A stretch of 64,000 bases of DNA from Piper betle (Eukaryota > Streptophyta > Magnoliopsida > Piperales > Piperaceae), in NCBI GenBank assembly GCA_033002965.1, contig JAURVB010000700.1, positions 1 through 64,000 on the forward strand. Direction: 5' to 3'. The position numbers and the translations under genes are program-made. A model generated the notes under the pieces. That model did no database searches. It saw only the letters and a program-made list of their open reading frames with translations, and was not told the DNA's origin. Below are positions 48,590 through 59,519 of this stretch, piece by piece (positions within the stretch are counted from its first letter, which is position 1; every line of letters starts with the position of its first letter).

Positions 48590-49130
48590 GTTGTTAGGAG
48601 AGTATGTAATGTACATCTTCCTCTTGGTATACCTTATGAGTATACTTATTTGGGGATAGGTTTATATTCCCTATTTCTTTAGATTATCTTCTACAATTAT
48701 TAAAAACACAAAAAATTTTGTTTTCAGAATTAATTACTTTTGTACCAGAAATTATACAGCTCCAATAAAGTCAGGCAAGTTGTCAGCAGTGCAACCACTG
48801 GTAGTGCCCTTAACATCTATTTATAATACTTGCAGGTTAAAGCTAAATTCCTAAAAATGGCTGAGTATGAAGTTCTCCAGCTTGAATATAAATGGGATAA
48901 TGAGCCTTTGCAGGTGATTAAAGATGAGATTGACTCCCCTGTTTGGATGAGTCAAAGTGACATTGAGGAGGTACCGATCACTATTGCTGAACCCTTATCT
49001 TCTCCTATACTTGGCGGTATGGCCAACTAATGGAAACACCACTTTTATATGAGGCAAATCATTACTTTTGTTGTGGAAATACTGGCCATGGTTCTGGACT
49101 TTCGGGACATCACTTTTGATTGTCCTATTT
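48590..49130 (+). pseudogene. Caulimovirid ORF2 C-terminal part (copy in S2)
   Basis: ORF 48830-49030 reads IKDEIDSPVWMSQSDIEEVP followed by an SSPILGG part, corresponding to the block just before the zinc knuckle in the other copies (SSPLFGGYGQP at 54.6 kb). A 1-nt break then leads into a knuckle-like part near 49060. It lacks the ORF2 N-terminus. Confidence 0.6.
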
Positions 49131-50150
49131 TACAAGCAAGATTTGTGGTTTCTACAGCTAATTTTGCCACATTAGAGGTAAAACTAACATTGACTATGTT
49201 AGTAGATGCCATGTGAGCATATACCATGCCAGTAGATGCCATGTCAGCACATGCCAAGTCGGACAGGGCCACATCACCCTAAGTGACATGTCATCAAGTT
49301 ACCGGTTGCCGGTTTAGTCAGTCATCTATTTTGGTTATAAAAGGAGACTATGGGTTACATTTAAGGGTGTGGCAAACCCGAGATCTTACTTTCTTTCATA
49401 AGAGTTCTCTTTCTTCCTTCAGACGTCATCCATCTTTCAAAATTTCTCTTCTTCTTCTTCTTCAGAGCCTTTGCTCTTACTTCACCATTTGATCTAATCT
49501 TTATTTCTCACTCATCCACCCTGTGATTCAGTCTTTATTTCTCACTCATCCACCTTCTGATCTAGTCTTTCTTTCACTCATCCAGTCCCTTCTAATCCCG
49601 TCTTTTTTATCCTCCCTTTTGTTTTCCAAATCCAGATCCAAATCTTCTTTGTCGGATTTCTTCTTCCTTGAATGATACCCATGGATCTCCATTTCTGTAA
49701 ATATTTTCAGTTTCAGTGTGCTTGAGTGTCTTTGAGTGTTTTATGTGAGATAAGAGTGCTTTAGTTTAACTCTGTAAACTTTCAATGATTAATAAAGGTC
49801 TGAATTAAACAAATATATGCCTTTCATTACTGTTTTAAATAATATGCTTATGCATATGAATTAATATTATAAGCCTTTTATCTTTATATTTTAATTTCAA
49901 TATATAGATAGCCCCACTTGGTTGAATACAACTGTGGAGGTTTCTCCGTTTCTTAATGCTATGTTTATATTTAAGTTTTATATTTATTGTTGTTCATCTT
50001 TATATTTGTTTTGTTTATCTTTTACGTTTTCATATAGCTTTGTTAATTATATATTGTGTTATTAGTTTAGTAAGTGTACTTTAGATTCTTGTATAATATT
50101 GTAAAGTTAGTTTAAGATCTGCGTTAGTTTTGGGAAATGGAGATTGTGAA
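49130..50150 (+). promoter_or_regulatory. Caulimovirid intergenic region, promoter and leader (S2)
   Basis: ATGCCAGTAGATGCCATGTC-type repeats lie at 49200-49260. A TATA box TATAAAAG (49336-49343) follows, then a pyrimidine-rich leader with CACTCATCCACC repeats (49507-49590). An AATAAA lies at 49792, in the place where the viral poly(A) signal is expected. The tRNA primer site follows at 50151. Caulimovirid pregenomic RNA starts about 30 bp after such a TATA box. Confidence 0.65.
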
Positions 50151-50163
50151 TGGTATTAGAGCC
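50151..50163 (+). other. Caulimovirid primer-binding site (tRNA-iMet)
   Basis: TGGTATTAGAGCC, one change from the usual TGGTATCAGAGCC. Minus-strand DNA synthesis of the virus would start here; the homologous perfect site is at 53532-53544 on the minus strand. Confidence 0.85.
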
Positions 50164-50209
50164 ATAAGTGATTAGATCTACTTAGGTAGGTGAAGGAGTC
50201 GAAGGCATG

Positions 50210-52164
50210 GTAAGTCGTCAAAAGTCGAAGTTGGCGTGGACGCAGTTTGGATTGGATTCTCTTAAAAAATTCCTACTTAGGTAAAATTTAATTAAGTATG
50301 GTTTTTTGTCAAACATAGTTAAGAAGACCCAAAACCATTCTAGTTCTAAACTTATTGAGTAATTAGTATACAACAATTTAGAAAAGAAATTAAATAAGTG
50401 GAATATCCCTAGTATGAATCCAAATAAGATATATCATAAAGGACTATTAGATTTTAAACAATTTTATGTTATAAAAGCATATGAAGAAAGTAGAAGTATA
50501 GGAAATATAACCAAATCCATATCATTACTAAGTAATAAAATTATAAAAGAATTAAGCCATGAATATAATATATCTATTTAGGATTAGTACAAGTAACGGT
50601 AAAATCTTTAATAAGGGGTGGCTTTAATACTTTTTATTATTATGTCTTAGAGATAAAAGACAATCAATTTTAGGATTCGCTATTAGGAATATTAGAATCT
50701 AGTTTATGTAATGGACCAGTATATTTTAATTGTTTCCCTAATTACTTAATTTGTATTCATGATTCTACTATTAAAGAAACTTTATCCTTGAATATACAAA
50801 CTTAAGGATATGACATGATGCAAGAATCAATGAATGCTTGTGTGATTCATAGGGTGTGTTTCAAGGTGATGACTTCCATTTGCCCTAATGCAAGAATAAT
50901 GTCACACATGGGGAAAACAACACTGTTCTAGGTAAACTTGGATAAAATAAATATTTCTATACTAAAGACAATTACATAGTCTGAGATTGAGTTACCTCAA
51001 TTTTGGAAACTAGAAAATGCAGTTCCTTCAAAAATCATAAAAAGAGAAATTGAGAAAATAATAGAAAATACTAATGGTGATATTGAAATAATTTTTGGAA
51101 GACCAAGTATTAGCATTCCATCTTCAGATGTTGCTTCTCCTTCTAGCGTGAAGGGAATCTTTTTGTTTAACCAACAAATTCCTCACGGTCTTTACACGGA
51201 TGATCCTTCATTATTGAAAATGAAATTTAAGATAAATACTTGTAAATATAAACCTGATAAGCATAAATGTTTTACTGAATTTATGAAAAATAAGTATAAA
51301 ACTTTCAGAGAATGGTATTTTAAAACTTTTACAAAGGATGAATCAGAAAATTATAAAAATTTATATTATAAACATTTAGAAGTAATTGGTTATGAAAAAC
51401 CTTTTGTGGAATGGTTTTCACAAGAATATAAAAATAAAATCCGAAGTTTTTAAGGAATGTAGAACTTGGGATATCCTTGAAGGAAAAACTATTCAAAATA
51501 AACATCCACAATAGAGGCGTATATTTTGTAAAAATAGACCAGAAGAGTTCAAATGAAGAATTATCTACTATAATCAAACAAAATAATTATATGCACCGTC
51601 ATTTGTAAACAATAGCTTCACACTTATCCCAAATTGAAGAAAAATGGATTCCTAGAGAAAAGGGAAAAGAAAAATTGGACAATGAAAAAGTAAAACCTGT
51701 TCTAATAAAACCTCCTATAATATCATCAAAAGGATTTAATACAAATACCTTATTAAATGATAATTTTATAGATAAATTAACACAAAAATTAGGATCTTTA
51801 AAATTAAAAGATTCTGTAAGAGTAATTAATGAAGATAATATTGAAGAAATAATTAATCAATTTCAAAGTGATAGGATAGAAATGGCTAAGCCTATGACAC
51901 AACAACCTTTGCCTGTTGGAAGACATTACTATCTTAGACCTACTCTTGCTTCAATATTATTTGAAGGAAATTCTATGAATTCGGCATTATCATATGATAG
52001 GCGCTCAATCTATGAGTGGAATATAGATGGACAGTCTGAGTATCAAATAATAACTACTTTACATAATATATTGGTGTATTCTACTATTTGTAAAACAGTT
52101 GATAATAGTGATAAATAGATAGCAGAATTTATTACTACAGGATTTTCCGGCCAACTTAAAGGTG
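50210..52164 (+). pseudogene. Caulimovirid ORF1 N-terminal half (movement/capsid-region remnant, S2)
   Basis: Begins downstream of the primer site with a broken frame (50210-51140). ORF 51148-51453 contains FKINTCKYKPDKHKC and YKTFREWYF and, after further breaks, ORF 51675-52118 contains an NIEEIINQF part and YEWNIDGQSEYQIITTLHN, all recurring in endogenous pararetrovirus polyproteins around the movement-protein to capsid transition. The minus-strand copy at 52174-52470 shows matching LKINTYQFQPDKDKCSKEF and NNFRTWYF. Stops lie after 51453 and at 52116. By position it covers movement and early capsid domains of the polyprotein. Confidence 0.65.
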
Positions 52165-53531
52165 GTGGGATTATCACTGAACCCCAGTACAAAAATTTGA
52201 AGTTTTGGGAGCAATGGTATCCCATGTTCTTGTGTCCTTAGAAACATTAATTTTGGGTGTTTGCTTAATTTTATACCATTCTACAAATAATATTTCATTT
52301 CCTATTAACTTTAGATAATTATAATAATTTTCTTTATTTTTACTTACTTGTTCCTTACTATGGTTATTAAAATACCATGTTCTAAAATTATTATATTTTG
52401 GTAGCATAAATTCTTTAGAACATTTATCTTTATCTGGTTGAAATTGATATGTATTTATTTTTAGATTCATTTATGAAAAAGTTGGTTCATCGAGTAAATT
52501 CCATGAGGAATTTGTTGTTGTGATATATATATGCCTTTTACACTAGTTTATTTAGTATCAGCTTTTCTGATCTTGTAGAAATACTAGGCCTTGTAAAAGT
52601 ACTTGGTCTATTGAATATTATTTTAATATCTCTATTATTATTTTCTATAATTTTTTTAGTAGTTCTTTGTATTATTTTAGGAGGAATTATATTTTCTAAC
52701 TTCCAAATTGAGTTAATTCAATTTCATCTCATGCAATTGTCTTAGGAATAGTAATATTGGCTTTGAATACATCTATCTGGAATAGTATTGTTTTACCTTT
52801 GTGAGATTTTATTTTTGAATTAGGACTTATTTTTGTCATTGCTTTTAAACATATTCTGTATATAACACATAAGTTCATGGATCCTGAAAGTATATCATAT
52901 CACTTGAGTCTGGATATTGAGTGCAATGTTTCATTAATATGAGGATCATGTAGAGTTAAAGAATAATTTAGATAACAATTAAAATATACTGGTCCAGTAC
53001 CTAAAGTAGATTTAGTTACTTCTAATAAAGAATTATTGAATTTATTATGTCTTTTATCTCTTAGACATAATAATAATGAAGTATTTAAGTCATCTCTAGT
53101 TAATAGTTTAATTGCTACTTATATTAATCCAAAGATAAATATATTTATATTCAAACTTTAAACTTTCTATTAATTTGTTTTTTAATAGATTTATATATTC
53201 AGTACAGTTGCCTATACTAACACTTTGTTCAAAAGTTTTTATTATAGAACCTTTATTATATACTTTAGTTGGATTAATCTTAGGAAGCGTCTACTTATTT
53301 AGGTTTTCTTCTATATTATTAGACTATTCGTTCAGTTTTCTTAGAATCTGACAAACTTTGTGATTTCTTGACTAAACTTGTTAAGAAAGTCATTACAACT
53401 AAAGAGTTATTAAAGTAGGAATTTCTAAAGAGATGCCAACAAATCCAAATTGCCTATGCGCCTACCTCGGCTGTTGAGGACTTATCAGGATCTGGACTCC
53501 TTCACTTACCTAAGTAATCTTTAATTACTTT
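52165..53531 (-). pseudogene. Caulimovirid ORF1 N-terminal part (S3, minus)
   Basis: In minus orientation it follows a primer site (53532-53544) and runs to about 52165. There it meets S2 tail-to-tail in the middle of homologous sequence. ORF 52174-52470 (98 codons) is the clearest piece. It contains LKINTYQFQPDKDKC and RTWYFNNHSKEQ, then LIGNEILFVEWYK and RTWDTIAPKTSNF. The preceding 1 kb is broken into short frames. Confidence 0.65.
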
Positions 53532-53544
53532 GGCTCTGATACCA
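53532..53544 (-). other. Caulimovirid primer-binding site (tRNA-iMet), minus strand
   Basis: The plus strand reads GGCTCTGATACCA, the exact reverse complement of TGGTATCAGAGCC, followed on the minus strand by the ORF1 leader. Confidence 0.9.
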
Positions 53545-54300
53545 AGTTAATCTTGACACCAAGATTTCGCCTAATCTTAATTGACTAAACAGATAGATGT
53601 AATAACACAGAGACATAATATAAGTAAAGACAAGGCATATGATTCATGAAGAACAAGTATAGTTCATAAATGAACAAGTATAGTTCATAAATGAACAAGT
53701 ATAGTTTATAAAGAACAAGTATGGTTTTTAAAGAACAAGTATAGTTCATAAATGAACAAGTATGGTTCTAGCGGAACATGTTCAAATAAAACTTACTTGG
53801 ATTGATTTAAACTTTGATTTTACAAGTAGATTTGCACTCTTACATACTCAAACCACTCAAACTCACAATTTACAACTGACTATACACCACATGTATGTAC
53901 AGTTTTGTACAAAGAAGCAACGAAATGAAACTTAGAAGAGCGAAGGCAGATTGTCAGAGGGAAGGCAGACAGGAAATAAGAAAGAGAGAGCTCAAGCGAC
54001 CGATGATCCTTGACAGAAGCATGAGCCTTGTATTTATATCCAAAGAGTGAAGACCGGCTTAACAGGTTATAGATTACTGGATAACTTGCTGACGTTATAA
54101 GATAAGGCTGTTGATGTCATAAGATAAGGCTAACCTAACAAGTGAAGCTGATGTGGCAATGATGTGGCAAGATTATAATGCTGACATAGCAGGTTTCTTG
54201 TATACGTGGCATTGCTAGCGTGTTAGATAAGATGAAGACATCAAGCTGTTGTCAGATAAACAGTCATCATGGATGACATTGATCAGAAATAGATGTTGGA
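53545..54300 (-). promoter_or_regulatory. Caulimovirid intergenic region, promoter and leader (S3/S4)
   Basis: On the minus strand GGATATAAATACAAGG (TATA box near 54040-54033) follows a region with ACGTCAGC (about 54095) and TGCCACATC repeats (54150-54175). A six-copy 21-bp repeat lies in the leader (53651-53775), before the primer site. This region joins ORF2 (54308-55857) to ORF1 (from 53531) in one orientation, so the segment spans the circular viral map across the intergenic region. Confidence 0.7.
53651..53775. repeat. 20-21-bp tandem repeat in the viral leader
   Basis: GAACAAGTATAGTTCATAAAT-type units begin at 53651, 53672, 53693, 53713, 53733 and 53754. No such array is seen in the intergenic copies at 46.6 and 49.5 kb. 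Confidence 0.9.
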
Positions 54301-54307
54301 GCAGTAT

Positions 54308-55857
54308 CTATAGTAGACGGATTTGAGGAGCGTATGACAAAAGGCTGTACAGGTGAACTAACTGCTGAGCAAGCAATGTTTTAGACCTGACAGATTTAGC
54401 ATCCTTATCTGGATTGTCAATTGTTGAGGGAGAATATCCTTTATATGAACATTGTTTAACAGAGTGGTCAAATTCCCCACAATAATAATAGTGTTTCTTT
54501 ATCTGAGGTAATTGTGGTGACTGATTGCAGAAATCAACAATATGTCTGGTCTGCCCACAGAGAGAACATTGAAAATTTTGTGATGTTAACTCCGGTTGTC
54601 CATATCCTCCAAAGAGGGGAGAAGATGGAGTTGAAACAATAGTAGTTAACACCTCAATATCTTTTTGGCTTATTCGAATAGGGGATTCGAGAACTTCAAC
54701 CTTTGGAGTAACAGGAAGTTAAGCACCATAACTGAAATCTAAAGTATAGGCTAATTGAATAATATCATTTTCTGCCATTTGAGGATTATTTTTTTTACCT
54801 GCAAATATTGAATATATACATTGGGGGGCAGTGCAAGTGGGTACACTGCTCACATTGTTTGGTGGTTGAGATGGAAAAGCAAATTAAAAAATAGAAGCTA
54901 AATTTGGTGTTTTACACTTAGAGGAAAGAGACAGACTCAGAGAAAATAGCTTTTCTTTTTTCTTCAAAGGATGAGGTGACCGATATAAAGAAATATGAGA
55001 AGTGAACCTATCCCACCATGTAATATAGATCTTATGGGCTAACAAAGAAATATAATTGCCCATAATTTTTACATAGTGAAAGCAAAAATTCTAGGATACA
55101 ATCCAAGGAATTTGATAGTAAATAATAAACTAGAAAAAAACATAACTTAATTCTAGATCAATACGTTCTTAGAATAATTTATACTTCTATTGAATAAAAG
55201 GAAGATAATGTACTTTTGGACTAAAGTCTCTTAACCATTGATAAACCAAGAAGGAATTTGAAAAATTTTAGAAGATCAACTCGAACAAACCAAGAATATT
55301 GTCCAAAATTATTTTCATAGAATAAGACTATTAAATACTTCTATATAGTCCCAATAATTATATATAATAGGAAGTCCAAACCTATAATTTTTATCAGATA
55401 ATGTTCTCATTGCATTGGGATTCCCATATTCACTTAAACTTAAAATTTTCTTGATAATCATTTTACTATATATAATGAATGTCTCAAACTGGTCTTGATA
55501 AACTGTTTGATGAGCTAATAAGTTGCCATTAAACTTATGAGAAATTTCTATTGAATGAGTTTCCAGCAGAATCAATTCAAAATAGTATCGAGTCTTATTA
55601 GGCTGAACAGGAAAATGAGAAAGATGTGGCAATACTTGATTAGCTATGATAGCAGGATCCTCTTGTTGTAGGGCCTTGGAGAATAAGTAAAAAAACAAAT
55701 ATGTAAAGGATTAGTTTTTCGAATATAAAGGCTTAGAATACGATAAGAATTTTTTGAAGTCTTGGGTTTATCATCATGTTCAAAATCCTTTTCATAACTT
55801 GGGTAATTTTTGTACATAGGTAGAAGAATCAATTTGCCCTTTCCTTTATCAGCCATT
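54308..55857 (-). pseudogene. Caulimovirid ORF2, unknown function, zinc knuckles at the end (S4)
   Basis: Starts MADKGKGKLILLPMYKNYPS at 55857, directly after the polyprotein end. A Lys-rich start is followed by SYRILSLYIRKTNPLHICFF and, after a frame break, ORF 55315-55698. That ORF is rich in aromatic residues, with HLSHFPVQPNKTRYYFELIL and an NKYRFGLPIIYNYWDYIEVF-like part; a SWFVRVDL-like part follows beyond its stop. The final ORF 54308-54652 has CSLCGQTRHIVDFC, a complete Cys-x2-Cys-x4-His-x4-Cys knuckle, and a second knuckle whose first Cys is Tyr (YYYCGEFDHSVKQC). Second ORFs of unknown function downstream of the polyprotein are known in some florendoviruses. Two other copies lie at 46.9-48.5 and 48.6-49.1 kb. 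Broken by several stops and shifts. Confidence 0.65.
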
Positions 55858-55859
55858 GT

Positions 55860-57240
55860 ACCCCCTACAAAAAAATTCCCTAGCGAGAACCCTCGCAAAA
55901 CTTCCTGAGTGAGAAAATCAGGAAGAGAGTTAGTATTGCCCTTTATAAATTCAATATCAAAATAAAAAATAGCCCCAACAAGCAAATATATGTTTAGAAG
56001 CTAAATTCTTAACACCTCTTTGCAAAAGATTTACAATCAATTCGTAATAAATATTTTGATTAAGTAAATCATCTTGAAATTTTAAAATGCAATTTACAAT
56101 ACTTAACATTTCCTTTTTTATGGTAGAATATTTTGCTTGTGTAGGATTCCATAATCTTGATTTATATCTTATAATAACATTTTTATTATTTATTACTTGT
56201 TTAAGTATACCCCCATATCCTAGGTATGAGTGCATCCGTTTCTACCTTTGTATATTCAATTGTCCAAGGAGGAGGATTTTTCTTTAATCTTTGCCATAGA
56301 AGTTTACAATCCTTGGCTAGTTCTTCATAGAAATCTGATACATAATTTAAATTACCCAGAAAATGTTCTGATTGATTTTTATTTAATAATCCATCTGGAA
56401 ATTTAGATGAAAATTCAATAACTCTTTGAATAGGTTTTATATACCCTTTTTCTATGTCATGTCCTAAATATCTTATTTTAGATTGTACTAAGACCATTTT
56501 TCTTTTAGAAAGAATAATTCCGTTTGTCTTAGCAATTTTATAAAAATGATTCAAGTGTTTAAAATGTTAATCTAGATTATTTGAGTAGACTAAAATATTA
56601 TCTATATAGACCATAATATATTCTATATAATGATTGAATATATCATTCATTATATTTTGAAATTCTGAAGGAGCATTTATCCAAAAGGTATTATATTCCC
56701 TTCATATTGACCAAAAGGAACATTGAATGTTGTTTTATATCTATTTCCTTCTTTAATCAAAATTTACCAAAATCAAGATTTTCGATCAAACTTACTAAAT
56801 ACTTGAGCATTATATAATCTTTTTAATTAATCACTAATCTTGGTGCACCTATTTCTCTTTCAGCTGCATTATATACATAGAAAGCAGAGCAGGACCAAGG
56901 AGATTTATTAGATTTGATTAATTTATTATTTAATAAGGTTGTTATTTCTTGCTGACAATAAGTAACCAATTCTTTACTCAATTGAATTGGTCTTTTGCCT
57001 TGGTATGAATTTGAGATTCATGAAAGGTATCTTCATATTGAAGAGTAATTTCATGTCTCTTTCTTTCCAGAAAGCACTAAGCAAGTCACTACATAAATCT
57101 TCTTCAAATAATTTTTTTATTTTATTTATTTTTCTAAAATATCTTTAGAAATTAATTTTTCTTCTAAAGTTAAATTATTAACTTCTTTTAAATAATTTAT
57201 ATGTTTGTTTTTAAGAAATGACTTTTAAATAACTTTTCTC
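55860..57240 (-). pseudogene. Caulimovirid ORF1 C-terminal part: RT and RNase H (S4)
   Basis: In minus orientation a protease-RT linker (57240-57080) leads into RT fragments: SKSPWSCSAFYVYNAAERE at about 56930-56870, then the catalytic strand at about 56610, where the Tyr-x-Asp-Asp motif reads Tyr-Ile-Asp-Asn. ORF 56201-56554 has KIRYLGHDIEKGYIKPIQRV and HFLGNLNYVSDFYEELAKDC, the RT thumb/connection typical of caulimovirids. ORF 55957-56235 holds the RNase H middle (KSRLWNPTQAKYSTIKKEML) in another frame. ORF 55644-55985 starts with the RNase H end (FDIEFIKGNTNSLPDFLTQE). Many stops and shifts, plus the altered catalytic Asp, make it inactive. ORF2 begins just downstream. Confidence 0.8.
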
Positions 57241-57244
57241 CTCA

Positions 57245-58435
57245 ATGTCTTCGTCCCGAACTCAGCAGTCTTTTTGGAGAATTCTAAGTTTTAGTACCAG
57301 TTGTTTAAATATCAAATTAATTAGATCTTTTATGATTGTTTTAAGTTTATGAGATTTTCTAGTAAAGTTAATAACACAATCTTTATATTCCAAACCTTGT
57401 AAACTTAGTAAGTGACTCAACAAATTATACATAAACACTCTTTTTATTTAATTTTTGATTTTTCATACACATACAAAACTTGCAAATAAAAGATAATATA
57501 GAAAACTTATAAAATATTAGATCTTCACGATCTAAGTATTGCAACCTTCACACCCAGACTTTATTTTTCCCAATTTTGACCCTTGTCGGCTTGAGAATAA
57601 ACAAAGCAATGAGTCTTTATATAGAAATGGACTCTAAACCACATTACAAGACTTTTAATACTTTACGGAAGTGTCTGTGAATACAAACTATTCGGATTTC
57701 AAATCCGATCATACACTTAAAGTATAATAAAGATATTCGGACTTGAAATTTATTTTTTCTTTTCTTTAAAGTTAAATCTGCCGACGCTAGATGCCAAAAT
57801 ACTTTAACAATCTTATCTTCTGGCATATTCTTCGGTCCTGATGGAGATGGATGTCTCCTTTAAGGTCCTCGATGTCATCATCATCATAAATATTATTTTC
57901 TTCCTTCAATTCTTCATTAGTGGTGATATTGTTTGGAACTATGACGTGGCGATAGTTATCATGTTCTTCTTCAATATTAGAGTGTCGAATCTTATTGGAT
58001 TTTCTAGAAAATGGAGGTCTGATCTTCTAGCGAATAGGCGCCCAAATTTGTAAAGTCTTTTCTTCAGTCATCAGTTTGGATTGGTACCACATTGGCGGTC
58101 ACTTTTTTCTAGTCTCAGCTTCTAAGAATATATAAAAATCAATATAGTTAATATCCCGAACATCTGAAGGAGTGGTGCTGTTGAGGCGAGCATCTTGTAT
58201 GGGCACTAAAAATATTTCATGCTTTGCCTGGTATGGAATAAAATTAAACCTGCATGGTTTCAGAAACTGTAATATTTTCAATGACAATTTGAATTTTTTC
58301 TCCAAAGAGGAAAGTGTCTTCTGGATTGTGAAAGATGATCTAATCAATTATTATGTAGTCGTATAATGCCATCAATTCTTCTCGAAGAACAGAACAATGA
58401 GCTATATATATATGGACTTTTAGAAATCCTGCAGG
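57245..58435 (-). mobile_element. Second caulimovirid lineage, minus-oriented arm (S5a)
   Basis: A minus-oriented copy of the sequence found in plus orientation at about 59570-60930: the end of a coding region (58435-57845), then an intergenic region with TATA box (57623-57616) and a leader to about 57245. There it abuts the RT segment of the first lineage. Compared with the plus arm it lacks about 170 bp (59800-59990 in the plus arm). Confidence 0.65.
57616..57623 (-). promoter_or_regulatory. TATA box of the second caulimovirid intergenic region (minus arm)
   Basis: Minus strand TCTATATAAAGACTC. The homologous plus-strand box is at about 60590-60597 (TCTATATAAGGACTC). Both are preceded by a TTGGCATCTAG part (57800 and 60411) and followed by a leader of similar length. 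Confidence 0.55.
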
Positions 58436-58598
58436 AGCTATATATATCCGGGCTTTCAAAAATGATAAAAAAAGATGAGTCAACAAATTATTTTGTAAGT
58501 TTGAAAGCTCTAAATTTCAGGGTTATGATTCCTTAAAAATCAAGAACTATTGCTCTGAATATGAGGATTTTATACTAACAAGGTATTTCAGGTGCACA

Positions 58599-59495
58599 AT
58601 GGCCTCTTCATCCAACAGCTCAAAAACTCCTGAAATCACTCCTAATTTTATTCTACCTACTTTTCATTCTAGACAAATTGCTAGGCAGTATAGAGCGTCT
58701 GAGAAGATTGAATGAGCCTCAATCAGCCCTTATAAGTCCACCTGCGAGAATTTTCAAATTTGGGTCTTATAATTTATTTTCTTTTAATTCCAACACGTTC
58801 AATATGCCACCTCACCTTTATCTTGATGAGAGTCAGCATGTCCTCTTAAATAACCTTTGGAATAGCTAGACCACTGCTCATAAAAATAAAACTCTATTAG
58901 CCTTGAGTCATTATTTCGCCTCAATCCAGAAAAAGCCTCTGTCCAAGAATTTTAGTCACTATGTTGTTAGTAGAGGTTTTCATACTGGAATCTTTGTATA
59001 TTGGGCATTGGTTAAAAAAGCAATGGAAGGATATTATTGGCCTGTCTACAAAGGGTTCTATTCATTAGAAGCTATGGAATATGCCTGAACAAATCTGGGA
59101 CATGACTTTGCGATTGAAGAAAACATGGAAAGCTTCTTTTATTCATGCAAATCAAGTACTGGAACAACAACTCTAAGAAGAGGAATTGGCCAAACTCAAA
59201 GAAGGTAATAAGAAGTTATTTGAGAAGATGCAAGATTGTGAGGGCAAGATATATGATTTACAAGCTCATCAAAGCCAAAAATGAAGAGATTGAGCAAATG
59301 GGTGAACAATTATTTGAAGTAAATTTTACTTTGGAAAGATTTAGAAAGAAAGGAATTTCTAGTATAAACAGAAGCAATGATGCACTGAGAACAAGACTAA
59401 AACTTCCTCAGTTCACCTGTTTAACTCTCAAGCCATTATTTGAAGCATGCCCTGAGATAGAGATCATCATTACCGAGAAAGCTAAGAAGTTATGA
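58599..59495 (+). pseudogene. P6/TAV-like viroplasmin-domain protein of a caulimovirid
   Basis: Starts MASSSNSSKTPEITPNFILP (58599); this frame ends at TGA 58713. The reading continues in another frame (58678-59088) through ISPPARIFKFGSYNLF and NMPPHLYLDESQHVLLNNLW, a TAG stop at 58867, and then the diagnostic YVVSRGFHTGIFVYWALVKK and EGYYWPVYKGFYSLEAMEYA. Those two match the caulimovirus viroplasmin domain (small RNase H1 N-terminal-like fold): Gly-Ile-Phe, Trp, Gly-Tyr, Tyr-Lys-Gly-Phe and a final Glu-Ala. A third frame (59145-59495) gives a charged coiled-coil-like part. In caulimoviruses P6 forms inclusion bodies and reactivates translation. Here the gene is dead. The same small domain occurs in cellular RNase H1, so family assignment rests also on the context. 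Confidence 0.7.
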
Positions 59496-59519
59496 TAGAG
59501 TTACAAAACTTTTTACTAT

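Larger units (their letters stand above)
48541..52164 (+). mobile_element. Endogenous caulimovirid segment S2 (ORF2 end, intergenic region, ORF1 start, plus)
   Basis: Plus-oriented. It runs in viral order: last part of ORF2 (about 48590-49130), intergenic/promoter region (49130-50150), tRNA-iMet primer site (50151-50163), then the N-terminal half of ORF1 to about 52164. There it meets the opposite-oriented segment S3 within the same gene. All frames are broken. The family is of petuvirus/florendovirus type by gene order and sequence character; the genus is not certain. Confidence 0.75.

Noticed and set aside
57285..57303. tRNA primer site of the second caulimovirid lineage
   Set aside because: The minus-strand TGGTACTAAAAC resembles the iMet primer site only in its first bases, and the plus-arm copy at about 60908 is different; too weak to call.
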